Shown: positions 1 to 12,583, numbered from the stretch's first letter. The stretch is 64,000 nt of DNA from Rhizophagus clarus (GCA_015698045.1 BLAL01000160.1:434001-498000), one strand, 5' to 3'. Made by a program: numbers and translations. Notes: generated from the letters alone by a model not told the origin.

Positions 1-281
1 GAGTAAGGAGACAAGTTCTAAGGACCAAAGGTGAATTGGTAGTAATACAGAAATGCTTCTACTGGCTATGGTTAATAATAGATGTTTCGTTGCAGACTTG
101 CAGGGAAGAGTTTACAGATAATAAATATAGAATGATTTTTTTGTAGATCTCTGACAAATTAATCTCGCCCATGCCAAATTAATTAAATTTTTGCCGAATT
201 ATCATTTGATTTAAATCTCAAACAGCAACAACATTTATCATACGGAACAATTTTTTTTTTAAAAAAATAACAAAATTTAAA
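1..281. other. 5' flank of kelch gene A
   Basis: AT-rich leader before the first kelch gene. No coding pattern was seen. A T-run followed by an A-run lies just before the start codon (about 248-281), giving an A-rich context ahead of the ATG. Confidence 0.4.
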
Positions 282-2108
282 ATGATGTTCTTAAACAACT
301 TTTTAATTAATATTATTATATTTGGAATTTTATTTCAATTGTTAGTTGAAGTAAAACCTCAAGATTCAAATATTAAGCCGGATTTACGTAACGCTCATAC
401 AGCTACATTAATTGATAATAAATTATATATTTTGGGCGGAATTGGCTCTGATAATATTCCACCATATCCAACATTCTTCTATCTTGATGTCTCTGATTCT
501 TCTGATACCAATGGATTAGAATGGCATGACTTGACAAACATCATTAGCATTCCACCGAATATGTACGTCGCAGCTATTAAAGGTGGTGCAAATAACAAAA
601 CATTATTTCTATATGGTGGTGAAGCTTTGAATGATCAAAGTTTAAGTAATTTGGTTTTCACATATGATACACAATATAACACACGAATGACTCCAATAAT
701 AACCGGTACTCCACCAATTGGAAAAATATCTATAACTCCTGTAATTGATTATAATGGATTAATCTATTTATTTGGCGGTTACTCTACTGATTCCATTTAT
801 ACAAATGATATGTTTATCTTGGATTCAATAAATTTAAGTTGGAAAAATGCTAGTTCAATAAACGCACCTATTCCAAGAGCCAGCTATGGCGCTGTGTTTT
901 TACCAAATAAAAATATTATCTATATCGGTATGTAATATTTATTATAAATTTTTATCACAGCGATTTAACTTTGCCTTAATTTTATTAGGTGGTTATAACG
1001 AAAATGTTGGAGTGTTCTCACTCAATGAGGTAATACTTATTATTATACTTTAGAGATTTAAATAATCAATTATATTAATTATTTAATATTTATTATTGTA
1101 AGGTGTATATATATAATACATTAAATAGTACTTGGACTACGCAGGTAATAAAAGTTTTTTCTATTTTATAAAAATTTATTAATTTAATAATGATTTTATA
1201 TTTTAATTTTTTTTAGACAACTTACGGATCAATACCTTCCGCAAGATATTCAATTTCAAGTGTTCTTAGTAATATTTATTATAAGATTTATTTTATACAT
1301 CTTTTTTTCCTAAAATATTTTAAAATTATTTATTTATTTAAAAAATCTTAATAGGTTTAGATAATCAAAAAATAATCGTTTATGGAGGATACGGACCAAA
1401 CTTCTCACAAAGTATAAACCCGGAAGATTCACTTTATGTTTTAAATACAAGTAATTTTAATTGGTATATTCCAAAAGTGGTTGGTAACATGCCACCAACC
1501 CGTGCTTTCCATAGATCATTGTTAATTGAAAATTATATGGTTATAACTTTCGGTAAATTTATCTGTTTAAAATATGATATTTTATATATAATGTTTTTTT
1601 ATTAATTTTTGATTTTTCATTAATTCAAAAAAAAAAAAAATATTTTTTTAAAGGTCAAGGTTACGCGCAAGAAACTGATAAAGACATATTATTGCTTGAT
1701 ATCAGTAATGATAATGAATATATTTGGAAAACATCTTTTAATAATAATAATTCGACTCCAACAATAACTTCAACTCCACAAGTTACATTACCAATTTCAT
1801 TAGATCCACTAGGTTCCGAAAAAGAAAATATCATAGTTGGTGCAATTATAGGTTCTGCACTTGGTATTGCTATAACACTTGGAAGCTTCTTTATTTATAA
1901 ACGGAAAAAACATATAAAAAAACAAGACAAAAAACCATCAACTCAAAATATAAATAATGTTCAACCTCAAGAAATTTTACATATTTCATCAGAAAAGGAT
2001 AATCCACATAATGATCGAGAAATTCTTTTAATTCCTGGAAATACTATACAACAAAATGATGAAAGAAATGAAGCATTAAATGAAGTAATTGTTTCAATAA
2101 ACAAATAA
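282..2108 (+). CDS. Kelch-repeat single-pass membrane protein A
   Basis: Six exons: 282-927, 989-1029, 1103-1144, 1217-1268, 1355-1552 and 1654-2108, all with GT..AG introns of 61-101 nt. Phases add up to a 477-residue protein. It starts with a hydrophobic signal-peptide-like segment (residues 1-24). Kelch-type repeats with glycine-pair strands follow (for example LYILGGIG, FLYGGEA, YLFGGYS, IVYGGYG), predicting a beta-propeller. A hydrophobic span near residues 385-408 is followed by a basic KRKKHIKKQ stop-transfer, and the tail is polar. The expected topology is an extracellular or lumenal propeller with a short cytoplasmic tail. The partner is unknown. A close paralogue lies at 44219-46105 with identical lengths for exons 2-4 (41, 42 and 52 nt), which supports these splice sites. 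Tail motif PQEIL is shared with the paralogue. Confidence 0.85.
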
Positions 2109-3288
2109 TTGTACAAGGATCAATATTTAAAATATTTAAATTTATAATTTATTTTTAAATAAAATTGTGTGAAGTTAATATTAAGAGCATTTTCTGAATA
2201 TTCAAAGAATATTTCTTGTATAGATTATTTTATTTTGCCATGTAATTAATTACATATTTATAGATCAGCCTCGTCTAGAAATTTGTTATCATGGGTCCTC
2301 ATATCGATAATGACTTTTGTTGAGCACAATAATAACCACTGAGGATGAAGTATAATACTTACGCATCATTAGTATTTTTTTGGCTCACTCCATAAGATAT
2401 TTTTGTTTAAATTGAACCAAGATTCATTGCCGGAGAACCACTCCTCTCAACTCTTTTTTTGGATCTATGGTACTTCTTCTATTGCTTAAAAGCGAAAGCA
2501 ACATGATCGAAGTTTATTAGTCAATAAATATTAGCATATAACTCGCTTAAACATGATCAAAGACCTTTAGTAAAAATGTAGTGTTATAACGTAACGGTAA
2601 TCCAATTCATATCTTCTTTGAACTCATTCATGCTAAGTTCAAACAAGAATATGCAACACACACTAACGTAAAAGTTCGAAAAAAAAAGACGTGTAGAATA
2701 TGCATTGAACTCGACATTTACAAAATCGTTGAATACGCGTGTATAGGTTTTTTTATCACTAACTCGACCACTTAATACTATTGTGGAACCGGTAAACGCT
2801 ATATAAATGCCTTTCGTTCGGAAATACAGTTGGCATAGCTTCGGAGTAGTTGCAAATTGCAAATTTGAAAAAAAAAATTCTTCTAGTCGCACAAGTAATT
2901 ACTCAGATAGTCACATGATGTTCCGCAATATTACATCATTAAAAAATAAAAAAAATATATTTATCATGAATGTCGTGGATATCATTAATACTCGTTAGTG
3001 TTCAACAAGTAAAATTATACAATAGAACATGAGGAAAATATCATACATTGAATTTCAATGAATTCAAAAAAAGTGTTTGTGAAACTCCCATACTAGAAAC
3101 TAAATATGGATTTAAGGTTAATCATGTGCACACAAACCTTATCTTTTAATCGACATCATCCAGTACAAATATGTATTGTACTTTTGTGCTGTACGTCCGA
3201 TAATTTAAGCTCATTACTGTCTCAATAATATTTTGAACATTTTTTAAAGAAACAACAGAACCTCGAATTAAATCAAATCTTACAAAAG
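2109..3288. other. Intergenic, no gene recognised
   Basis: Short open frames occur on both strands (for example 2584-2892 minus), but they lack recognisable motifs and have composition like the surrounding DNA. The part from about 3090 onward is the 5' flank shared with the duplicated gene at 10111. Confidence 0.4.
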
Positions 3289-5751
3289 ATGTATTTGATT
3301 TCAGTGCCAAATCTTCCGCCCGTTTTTTCCGTTCATATTGAAGCTTACGATTTGTATTACATGTATAAAGCAAATGTAACAATGGATACTACCGTAGAGC
3401 TATTATTGAAATGTTTTAAAGCTCATGTTAAGGATGTTTTTGACTATAAGTTAATGATTGGTTATGACAGGCAAGACCTACAAAGTACTGATATCTTTAA
3501 AAATCTAGGATTAAAGGTAAATATTTATATGAAGCATTTATGAAATTATTAATTATAGATAGAAGGGAGGAAAAATTTAACGTTAGTGAATTATTCTTTT
3601 TCATTCTTAGGAAGGAGACTATATTCAAGCAATTCGAATTCCACTTAAACTTCATGTGAAAATGCAGGACGGAAAAGTTATAGAACTTCATGTACCTGGA
3701 AATCATTTTGGAGATAATATCTATAGTATTAAATCAATGATTGAGGATTGTGAAGGTATTCCTAAACATAAACAACGCCTTCTTTTTGAAGGAAAACAGT
3801 TGAAAGATGATTATGCCACCCTGAAAAATTGTAATATTCACCAGGAGTCAACATTGGAACTAACTCTAGTGAATGAACTTAATGTGAAAGCGAAGGATGG
3901 AAGAGTTATAAAACTCCATCCAAGTGAAAATGATACTATCCATGATCTTAAACAAATGGTTCAGGAAAGTACGTTAATTCCTGTATATAAGCAACTCCTT
4001 CTCTTTGGTGGAAAACAATTAGATGATTTTAGCACCTTGAAAAGTTATAATATTCAAAATAATTCAACATTGGAGCTAGCTATGGTTCCATTTAGACTTA
4101 ATGTGATGACTCAAGATGGAAAAGTCATAAAACTTTCTGTAACCGAAGACAACATTATTTATGAGGTTAAACAAATGATTCAGAAATGTGAAGGTATTCC
4201 TAGTTATAAACAACGTCTTCTTTCTGGTAGAAACCAATTGCGCGGTTCTAGTACCTTGAAAGATTGTGGTATTCAAGATGAGACAACATTGGAGCTAATT
4301 CTGGCTGAAAGTAATTCTCTTATTCGTGTGAAAACAGTAACTGGAAAAAATATTATTTTATCAGTATGCAATAATAACCTTTACCCTCGGGTTGTAAAAG
4401 AAATTCCAACATTACATCTGGTACTTAGATTACGTGGAGGGATGTTTCAAGAAACTAGTGGGCGTATAGATTTCAATGCATTGCCTTCACTCATGCAATA
4501 TATGCAAGTTCCTGCAAGACATCAACATGATAACGATAAGGTTCATGCCGGTATCGCTTGTAATTATTGTGGTAAAAGTGAATGGAAAGGAGCGAGGTAA
4601 ATAATTAGTTCAATTAATCTTTTTATGGACATTCGGTTAGAAATATTTATTTGTGTCGTTTTGTTTTTTTTTACAGATATAAGTGTTCAGAATGTCTTGA
4701 TTATGATTTGTGTCATGAGTGTATCAAAATGTCCAAATTGCTTCATGATGAGCATCATAATTTTTCGGAAATATTGGATCCAGAAAATCAAAATGATTTT
4801 CCAAAAGATATTCCTGTTAACCCTGTCACCATCTTACCAATACTACCAACAAAAAAGGAAGAGATGTTAAACTTGCTACAAGAAGAAGAAAAACGAAGGT
4901 TTTCACCGGAAATACAACAACAATATTATAAGGCTGGAAGTGATCCTACATCTAAAAAGGACTGGATGGATGTTACTGATCAAATGCAACATGATTTGGT
5001 TCGAGAACTTGGCTACTCAGATGAAGCTGTAGAATTATTACGACGTGCTCCACAACTTTATCAAGGTAAAGAAGGGTTTAATTCCTTTTTTTTTGCTATT
5101 GGATTTGTACATCTAATGTTCTTATTGCTTTCTTTATTTTCAGATGATCCTGCATTTCGTACAACTCAAGTATACGTTCGTAACAATATTGCTTCTCTTG
5201 GAAATCTCAAAGAAGGAATGCCGGCACCTGATTGTCCACTAGTTCCCATAAAGAATGATAAAACTATAGTTCAATTGAGCTCACTTTACAAACCAGAACG
5301 ACCTTTTGTTCTTCTTGCTGGATCATATACCTGTCCTTTATACCGATACATATCTCATGTACTTAATGATATTTATAGTCTATATAAGAAAGATGTAGAT
5401 TTTTACATGATTCAAATTCGTGAAGCACACGCCAGTGATGTTTGGCCTATTGGTAATATTGTAGAAGTTAAGGAACACCGTTCATTAGAAGAACGATTAG
5501 CAGCGGCACGTAAAATGATCGCAGGCACTCAACTTGAGGTTCCTGTACTAGCAGATACAATGGATAACACTTTCTTGAAATTGTATTCACCTTGGCCGTT
5601 CCGATTCTTTGTAATTAAGGATGGTATTTTGAAACTTGTTGGAATGCCAAAAGAAGCACGTTATGATACAACTGATCTAGTCAATTGCTTAGATGCTCTT
5701 TTGGATGAAAATCATCCTGATTCTCCATCGCAAAAAAAGAGAAAATTGTAA
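3289..5751 (+). CDS. Ubiquitin-like repeat / ZZ zinc finger / deiodinase-like fusion protein, copy A
   Basis: Exons 3289-3516, 3611-4596, 4677-5065 and 5144-5751 give 736 residues. Exon 1 encodes a divergent ubiquitin-like module. Exon 2 holds three clear ubiquitin-like repeats (about residues 89-165, 166-241, 242-315; recurring KQRLLF-GKQL and STLK motifs) and a partial fifth ending in LRLRGG (about 350). A ZZ-type zinc finger crosses the second splice (ACNYCGK, YKCSECLDYDLC, then HDEHH). The C-terminal third (about 570-725) matches the iodothyronine deiodinase family: GSYTCPLY, REAHASDVWP, LEERLAAARKM and VLADTMDN. The catalytic selenocysteine position is an ordinary Cys codon (TGT). The substrate is unknown, and a thiol-redox role is inferred. 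The protein ends in a basic KKRKL. The last intron (78 nt) is open in frame and was called from copy B, where it contains a stop. LRLRGG might be cleaved by deubiquitinases. Confidence 0.85.
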
Positions 5752-6316
5752 ATAATTGTCTTATGACATAATTATATTGTAAAGTTGTATTAAATGATTA
5801 ATTCAAATTTAATTTACTTTCAATTTGATGAAATAGTTTATAATCAATAAATACAAATTATTTTTACTTAAATTTTGATGTTCTTCGTTTTAATGAGAAT
5901 CTTGTCGTGTTGATTTACAAACGAGAAGTTTATTTTTTTTACTGCAATTTTCCTTTGATATCACAGATTTACACATTAATCACCACTTTGTAGATGTGCG
6001 TGTCCGGCTGTTATAGGAGTTGAGGCGAATGTAAAAACAATAAATCGATATATTAGGCATCGTAATATTATCTACACATAGAAAAAAATTAAATGACTGG
6101 CCACAAATCAAGTATAGCCCTTTTGATCTAACATAAAACTAATCTCCTTGAAGATCTTTTTTATAATTTATTTATTTATGTTTTTTTAGGGATACAGGAA
6201 TAATTCTCATGCTAAGCACGACTGATCATACAAAAATAAATACGATTGTGAAGTCACCAAAAAAAAAATAATTTGCCCAAGACAGCTAGCTTCATTTTTA
6301 CTTGGTTTTTGATGAT
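5752..6316. other. 3' flank of the fusion gene
   Basis: AT-rich sequence with AATAAA-like words soon after the stop (about 5846-5852). It is shared with the flank of copy B. No gene was seen. Confidence 0.4.
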
Positions 6317-6670
6317 TCAATTCTCATCAACAAATGTACTGTACATTATGAATTCTAATATCTCGAGTAATAAAATCGAAAAAAATTCATAATTAATTTT
6401 TTGCGGAATTATTAACTTTATTCCTCCAGTAATTTTCAAACATACGTTCGCTATCATTATCACTGGCTTACCAGCGCCACCAATAGATACAACATCAATA
6501 ACAACCCCATAAGCTCCATTTATAAATCGTTTTCTTGCAACTTTTGGCTTTCCTGACATAAAATAAACACCAGAAGCGGTCAGTTGGTATAATGAACCTG
6601 CAATTGGCACAGCGTTAATTAAATCTGATAATTTGTTCTCAATGTTGATTTCTTGTAATAATGAATTCAA
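6317..6670 (-). CDS. Small glycine/alanine-rich hydrophobic ORF, unrecognised
   Basis: A 117-codon open frame that has no ATG at its 5' end: it opens just after an in-frame stop, with TTG as the first possible start. It is therefore either the last exon of a spliced gene or a truncated fragment. It encodes an amphipathic stretch (NAVPIAGSLYQLTASGVYF), a short basic segment (KPKVARKRF) and a Gly/Val-rich hydrophobic stretch (GVVIDVVSIGGAGKPVIM). Two membrane-inserting helices are conceivable. I do not recognise the family. A decayed copy with the same word order lies downstream of the second fusion gene (about 13290-13450), so the ORF was part of the duplicated block. Confidence 0.4.
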   Translation of the reverse strand: MNSLLQEINIENKLSDLINAVPIAGSLYQLTASGVYFMSGKPKVARKRFINGAYGVVIDVVSIGGAGKPVIMIANVCLKITGGIKLIIPQKINYEFFSILLLEILEFIMYSTFVDEN

Positions 6671-7770
6671 TGAGACAAATTAAAATTCTTCCCCCTAACT
6701 ATTATTTGTTTCACTATTTTTGACTTAATGTTTCGTTTTCAATATTCGAAGTTCTTGTAGAGTATAACATTATCAATCATCATAATCTTGCATATTTTTC
6801 ATAAAAAAGATGTACAGTACACGAGTAAAATTATAATTACTTATTATCATGTTCGGATATAAGATTGATAAAACAATAAATTATTTAACCTTGGCAGTAA
6901 ATCACGCATAATAAATAATTGTGGTAACTAAAGAGAACGGATTTGAACTAGAGCTGAGAAAAATGAAAATTAGTAAGTTGGAGCCAAAAGGCTTAGGTGA
7001 AATTCTTGTATAGTGCAAAAATTACACTATTGCACAAAAGTAAGTATTGGAGAAATTTTGTATTAAAGGGTAATGTAAGATTTCCAAAGGATATATAACA
7101 TTTGGAGTTTTCGTGACATTAAATATATGAGATATGCATGAGAATACCCCAAAATATTTGTTCAAAAAAAAAAATATTATAACAGGTTAACATAGTTATC
7201 AAGGAAGAAGCTCGAAGATCAAAAGAAACTTATAAAAACGCGGAAAAAAATCAAATTAAAATAAAAATAAACCTAACAAAATAAAAATTCATAAAAATTC
7301 ATAAAATGAAATCAAATTAGTTCTTTGTTTCCTGAATTCCAATATAAAAATTAATCAGCATTTTCAGAATTAGATGCAGCAGATGATTCACTATCACAGA
7401 GGATTTTATATATTCACTTTATACATAGCGATCGCATGAATTATTGATTGAAATTTAAAAGTATTATTAAAAAAGAAAATGTAAAATCTTAGAATTATAG
7501 ACATTCTCCAAAAAACCGTAATTGTACTTGATTCATCGATATGATAATTAGTTTTACAAATCTTGTTTGCTTCGTCACCACAAGTTATCATTTTACATAT
7601 AATTTCATAAATAGCTTTTAAAGTGACGAGGACAATAGTGTCTTCTTTAGTGGAACAGAACGTGCTGTATGACTAGAGTCGAACGCCCATACTTATCAAC
7701 CAGATGAATCTTGAGCATTTTCTAAAGCTGTGCTAAAGCTGTTAGTAATTCAACAATACAAACTTTTCTT

Positions 7771-7974
7771 CTAGTCTGAGAAGTTTGAGAACAAATGTAA
7801 TTCATACATGATACGTTTTACTTTTAATATAGACTCTTTATCACCATCAAGTAAATGGATTTCATCGAACATCTTGAATACTATCTCATCTTTCAGGCGT
7901 GATATCAAATTACCGATAGTATGCAAGTCTGGTAATATCTCCTGGTACTCTACAAGTCTCTTTTCATTGGCCAG
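7771..7974 (-). pseudogene. Coding-like remnant, unrecognised
   Basis: A frame of about 67 codons without ATG, bounded by stops on both sides. Its residue composition is protein-like (charged and hydrophobic residues alternating, for example KDEIVFKMFDEIHLLDGDKE), unlike random translations of this AT-rich DNA. It is probably a leftover exon of a decayed gene. The family was not recognised. Confidence 0.3.
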
Positions 7975-9450
7975 CTAATCTAGCTAGAATCAAGGCTTTA
8001 GTTGAGCGAACTAAACCACCTTAAAACGTGGGTATTCATGAAATGTCATCTCAAAACAGTAAAAACTCAATAATTTTCGATATTAATTTTAAAGTTTAAT
8101 CTAATAATACATTTACTAATTTAGCAGTGATTGTTTTTCCGATCCTATAATTGTTCCAATCGATACATTGGTTGAAAAATTATAAAGCATCAGAGTCTGT
8201 AACCATGTAGTGGATTAAAAAGAGAAATTTTTGGCGCTTATCTCATATTTTCGAGATGAGTTAACAGGCAATGATGCTAAGCATCATGATCGTGAGAAAT
8301 TACCGAAACAGAGTGCGAAGAAATACCATTCATCATTGAATTAATTTTTAATCAATGCAAAAAAATAATGGTGAAATTCACATTAATAATCTGTTATCAG
8401 TTTTTTTATTTACTCATTATAATCGAAGCGACAATAGCGATAGAGAAACAAAAATGTCTTTGGTGGCTCTCGGAAAAACGGAACTGAAAAAAAAGGACTA
8501 ATAAGATAGAATAAATAATATGGATTATGCAGGATCTCGAAGAAACTTTGGTGCAAAATCTTTCCTAAGAATAATTTAATATTAATTTGTCCTTATGGTC
8601 CTTTAAATTATTTAAATCAAATTTTTCTCGATACTTCCTTAATAATAAAATCGTTGAAAATTTATGACAATATAAAAGGTTACACCAAATACACGATTGC
8701 ATTATTTAAATTCTTCAATTGACTCTTTAGCTCTCTTAAGTTTTTAACTCAACCTTTTTCTATTCTCCTAATCCTATCTTTTGTGATTAATATAATAATA
8801 GAAAATCGACCGATTGATTAATAAAGACTTTTCAATAAGTCCCAAATCCTATATATTTATTTTCATTACAACAATTATTAATTATAAGTTTATACCTATA
8901 TTACAATACTAGGACATGAGATTAAAAGATTCGCAAAAGCTACTGTTTTTTTGGCACTCGATGCTTATATCCTAAAGAAATTTTCTTTTAAGTATACTTC
9001 GAAATGGTTTTTATTATGTTAATGAATGAACTTACTTGACAGAGTTGGGATTTGTCATATATAATTTACACTTAAAATTCACACGAACATATGATAAAGA
9101 TATTTTTTTGAACATTTTATTACTTTAAAAATTTCTTTACAAAAATTATTGTTTAAGTTCGTAAAGTATTGAAGAAACGCACACCTCTATACCTTTATTG
9201 TATAAGTTGGTTCATGAACTGTGAACAAATACCTAGGATCTCCCCCTCTACAAGGTGTTGCCTCACTAAAAAATAAAACGATTTGGAAAATATCTTGAAT
9301 TATGGCAGCAATTACGAAGTCGACGTTACGTTACGGCATATGTCGAAAATATTTAGATTGTTGTAACCATATTACAATTTCGACGGTCTGTATATGACAA
9401 CCTGAAAAATCATGTGATGCGACATGTATCGATAATAACGGAAGCCGTTG

Positions 9451-9563
9451 TTAAGTCCGAAGTAAATCATATGAGCGGAATAATTAAAAATTATCCGGAC
9501 ATCCGGACATGACGTCATCAAGCGCAGAAGTATATAAAGTCCTTCGTTACACTTCGGACTAAT
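9451..9563. repeat. 113-bp inverted-ended repeat with TATA-like box, copy 1
   Basis: It begins TTAAGTCCGAAGT and ends ACTTCGGACTAA, an inverted pair. A block GTCCTTCGTTACACT and a TATATAAAG word stand near the right end. A diverged second copy lies at 42824-42955. It is probably a small non-autonomous element or a shared promoter module. Confidence 0.5.
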
Positions 9564-10110
9564 AAAATAGCATTATCTATTATTCATTTTTCGTTTAATA
9601 AATAAAATGAAAGAGACAAGAATTCGGTCAAAAAAAATGTGCCGAATGTAGTAATGCCTTAAAATTTCAACAAAACAATTAAGTTTTATTCATTTAATTC
9701 GTACCACTTCGACATGTATGGTAATATTATTTTTCTTATTAGTGATAATTTTCACATGATTATGTGAGATGAGAATTTGATGATGCCGATATATTGTACA
9801 AAAAAAAACAAAATCAGCATAATAATTCTGAAAGAATGTTTTAACAGTAAATTATTATATGTGAATTTTTCTTCATTACATATATAATTAGTACTTATTC
9901 ACATGTATAACTATTTAAATCATGCAAAAAAAAAACAATACTGTACGATACTGAAATTGGATTTACCGAACTACTAAATATGGATTTTTCATTGTACTGT
10001 ATGTACAAACCTTATCTTATTATGTAAGGATAAAAGTTCTTAAGTACGATAGCACTTTTGAGTTTTTTTTTTTTCGTAGGAACAGTAGCGTCTTAAATGA
10101 TTCACAAAAA

Positions 10111-12583
10111 ATGTATTTAATCTCAGTGCCGAATCTCCCTCCAGTTTTTTTCGTTCGCATTGAAGCTTCCCATCTAGAATACACTTATAAAGCAAATGTA
10201 ACAAATGATACTAACGTAGAACTATTGCTGAAGTGTTTTAAAGCTCATATTAAAGATACACTGCATGACTATGAACTTAAGTATAACGGACAAGTCTTAA
10301 AAAATACTGATACTTTTAAAAATCTAGAATTAAAGGTGAGTTTTTTATCTTGAAATATTTTGTGGAATTATTTAACGATAGAAGGGAAGAAAATTGTACA
10401 TGAGCAATGTTAATGAATTTATTCTTTTCATTCTTAGAGTGGAGCCTATTTCCGAGCATTTAAACTTCCAATTCCATTACAACTTTATGTGAAGACGCAA
10501 GATGGAGAAATTATAGAACTTCATGTAACTGGAAAAGTCTCAATCTCTAAGGTCAAACAAATGGTTCAGAAATATGTAAATATTCCTGTTGATAAACAAT
10601 GTTTTCTTTTTAATGGAAAACAATTGTATGATTCTGGAATCTTGAAAAGTTGTGATATTATAAAAGGGTCAACATTGGAGCTAATTCTAGCACCGATTGA
10701 ACTTTATGTGAAAACGAAAGATGAAAAAATTATAAAACTCTATCTGATTGAAAGTATCACTATCCACGATGTTAAGCAAATGATTCAAGGGCATACGCGT
10801 ATTCCTGTTCATAAACAACGCCTTCTTTTTGGTGGTGAACAATTGCATGATTCTAACACTTTGAAAAGTTGTAATATTCAAAATAAGTCAACATTAGAGT
10901 TGGTTGAAGCCCCATTTAAACTTAATGTGAAAATTCAAGATGGAAAAGTCTTAGAACTTTATCGTGTAACTAAAGATAGTACTATCCGTGAAGTTAAACA
11001 AATTATTCAGGAAATTGAAGGTATTCCTAATTATAAACAACGTCTTTTATTCGGTAGTAAACAATTGCGTGGTTCTAGTACCTTGAAAGATTGTTATGTT
11101 AATGACGGGGCCACATTGGAACTAGTTCTAGCAGAAAATAATTCTCTGATTCATGTGAAAACGGTAACTGGGAAAAATATTATTTTATCAGTATGTGAAG
11201 ATCTTATCCCTCAAGTTGTAGAAAATACACCATCTGGAAGGACATTACATCTCGTACTTAGATTACGTGGAGGAATGTTTCAAGAAACCAGTGGACGTAT
11301 AGATTTCAATGCATTGCCATCACTTATGCAATATATGCAAGTTCCTGCAAGACATCATCTTGATAGCGATAAGGTTCATGCCGGTATCGCTTGTAATTAT
11401 TGCGGCAAAAGTGAATGGAAAGGAGCGAGGTAAATAATTAGTTTAATTAATCTTTTTATGAACATTCAGCTAGAAATATTTATTTGTTTCTTCTTGTTTC
11501 TCATAGATATAAGTGTTCAGAATGTCTTGATTATGATTTGTGTTACGAGTGTATCAAAATGTCTAAATTGTTTCATGATGAGCGTCATAATTTTTCGGAA
11601 ATATTGGATCCAGAAAATCAAAATGATTTTCCAAAAGATATTCCTGTTAATCCTGTTACCATCTTACCAATGCTTCCAACAAAGAAAGAAGAGATGTTAA
11701 CCTTGCTAAAAGAAGAAGAAAAACGAAGGTTTTCACCAGAAATACAACAACAATATTACAAGGTTGGAAGTGATCCTACATCCGGAAAGGACTGGATGGA
11801 TGTTACTGATCAAATGCAACATGATTTGGTTCGAGAATTTGGCTACTCAGATGAAGCTGTAGAATTATTACGACGTGCTCCACAACTTTATCAGGGTAAC
11901 AAAAAAGGGCCTTATTCCTTTTTGCTATTGTATTTGTACATCTGATGTTCTTATTGCTTACTTTATTTTTAGATGATCCTGCATTTCGTACAACTCAAGT
12001 ATACGTTCGCAACAATATTGCTTCTCTTGGAAATCTCAAAGAAGGAATGCCGGCACCTGATTGTCCATTAGTTCCCATAAAGGATGATAAAACTATAGTT
12101 CAATTGAGTTCACTTTACCAACCAGAACGACCCTTTGTTCTTCTTGCTGGATCATATACCTGTCCTTTATATCGATATATATCTCATGTGCTCAATGATA
12201 TTTATAGCTTATATAAGAAAAAAATAGATTTTTATATGATTCAAATTCGTGAAGCACACGCCAGTGACGTTTGGCCTATTGGTAATATTGTAGAAGTTAA
12301 AGAACATCGTACATTAGAAGAACGGTTAGCAGCGGCACGTAAAATGATCGAAGGCACTAAACTTGAGATTCCTGTACTAGCAGATACAATGGATAACAAT
12401 TTCTTGAAGTTATATTCACCTTGGCCATTCCGATTCTTTGTAATTAAAGATGGTATTTTGAAACTTGTTGGAATGCCAAAAGAAGCACGTTATGATACAA
12501 CTGATTTAATCAACTGTTTAGATGCTCTTTTGGATGAAAATCATCCTGATTCTCCATCGCAAAAAAAAAGAAATTGTAAATAA
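10111..12583 (+). CDS. Ubiquitin-like repeat / ZZ zinc finger / deiodinase-like fusion protein, copy B
   Basis: Exons 10111-10335, 10438-11429, 11507-11895 and 11973-12583 give 738 residues. The architecture matches the gene at 3289: a divergent N-terminal ubiquitin-like module, three ubiquitin-like repeats, a partial repeat ending LRLRGG, a ZZ finger (CNYCGK, YKCSECLDYDLC, HDERH) and a C-terminal deiodinase-like domain with GSYTCPLY, REAHASDVWP and VLADTMDN. The last intron is 77 nt and contains an in-frame TGA, so here it must be removed. The ubiquitin-like part differs more from copy A than the ZZ and deiodinase parts do, so selection is tighter on the C-terminal half. The C-terminus reads KKRNCK rather than KKRKL. 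Start chosen at the ATG giving the same MYLISVPNLPPV N-terminus as copy A. Confidence 0.85.

Larger units (their letters stand above)
3090..6670. repeat. Segmental duplication, copy A
   Basis: This block matches 9960-13450 in the same orientation. The 5' flanks share the words CTAAATATGGATTT and ACAAACCTTATCTT. The whole four-exon gene and its introns match. The 3' flank shares GTTG(A/T)GGCG plus AACAATAA near 6017 and 12845, and a minus-strand ORF or its relic lies at the far end. The two copies start about 6.8 kb apart. Coding exons are much better conserved than introns and flanks, so the duplication is not very recent and both genes were probably under selection. Confidence 0.8.
6671..9950. 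other. Intergenic between duplicated genes
   Basis: Mostly non-coding AT-rich DNA. Two items are listed separately: a coding-like minus-strand remnant (7771-7974) and a 113-bp inverted-ended repeat (9451-9563). Downstream of the latter, 9607-9680 reads like a frameshifted short coding start with a CAECSNAL motif. It is too short to assign. Confidence 0.4.

Noticed and set aside
2584..2892. 102-codon minus-strand ORF
   Set aside because: No motif, no paralogue, and its composition is as expected from local AT-rich DNA.
4625..4870. Small open frames overlapping the ZZ exon (also 11458-11700)
   Set aside because: They lie in a different frame from the conserved zinc-finger cysteines and are shadows of the real exon.
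5319..5342. Possible selenocysteine in the deiodinase-like domain
   Set aside because: The codon at the active site is TGT (Cys) in both copies, so no selenocysteine machinery needs to be invoked.
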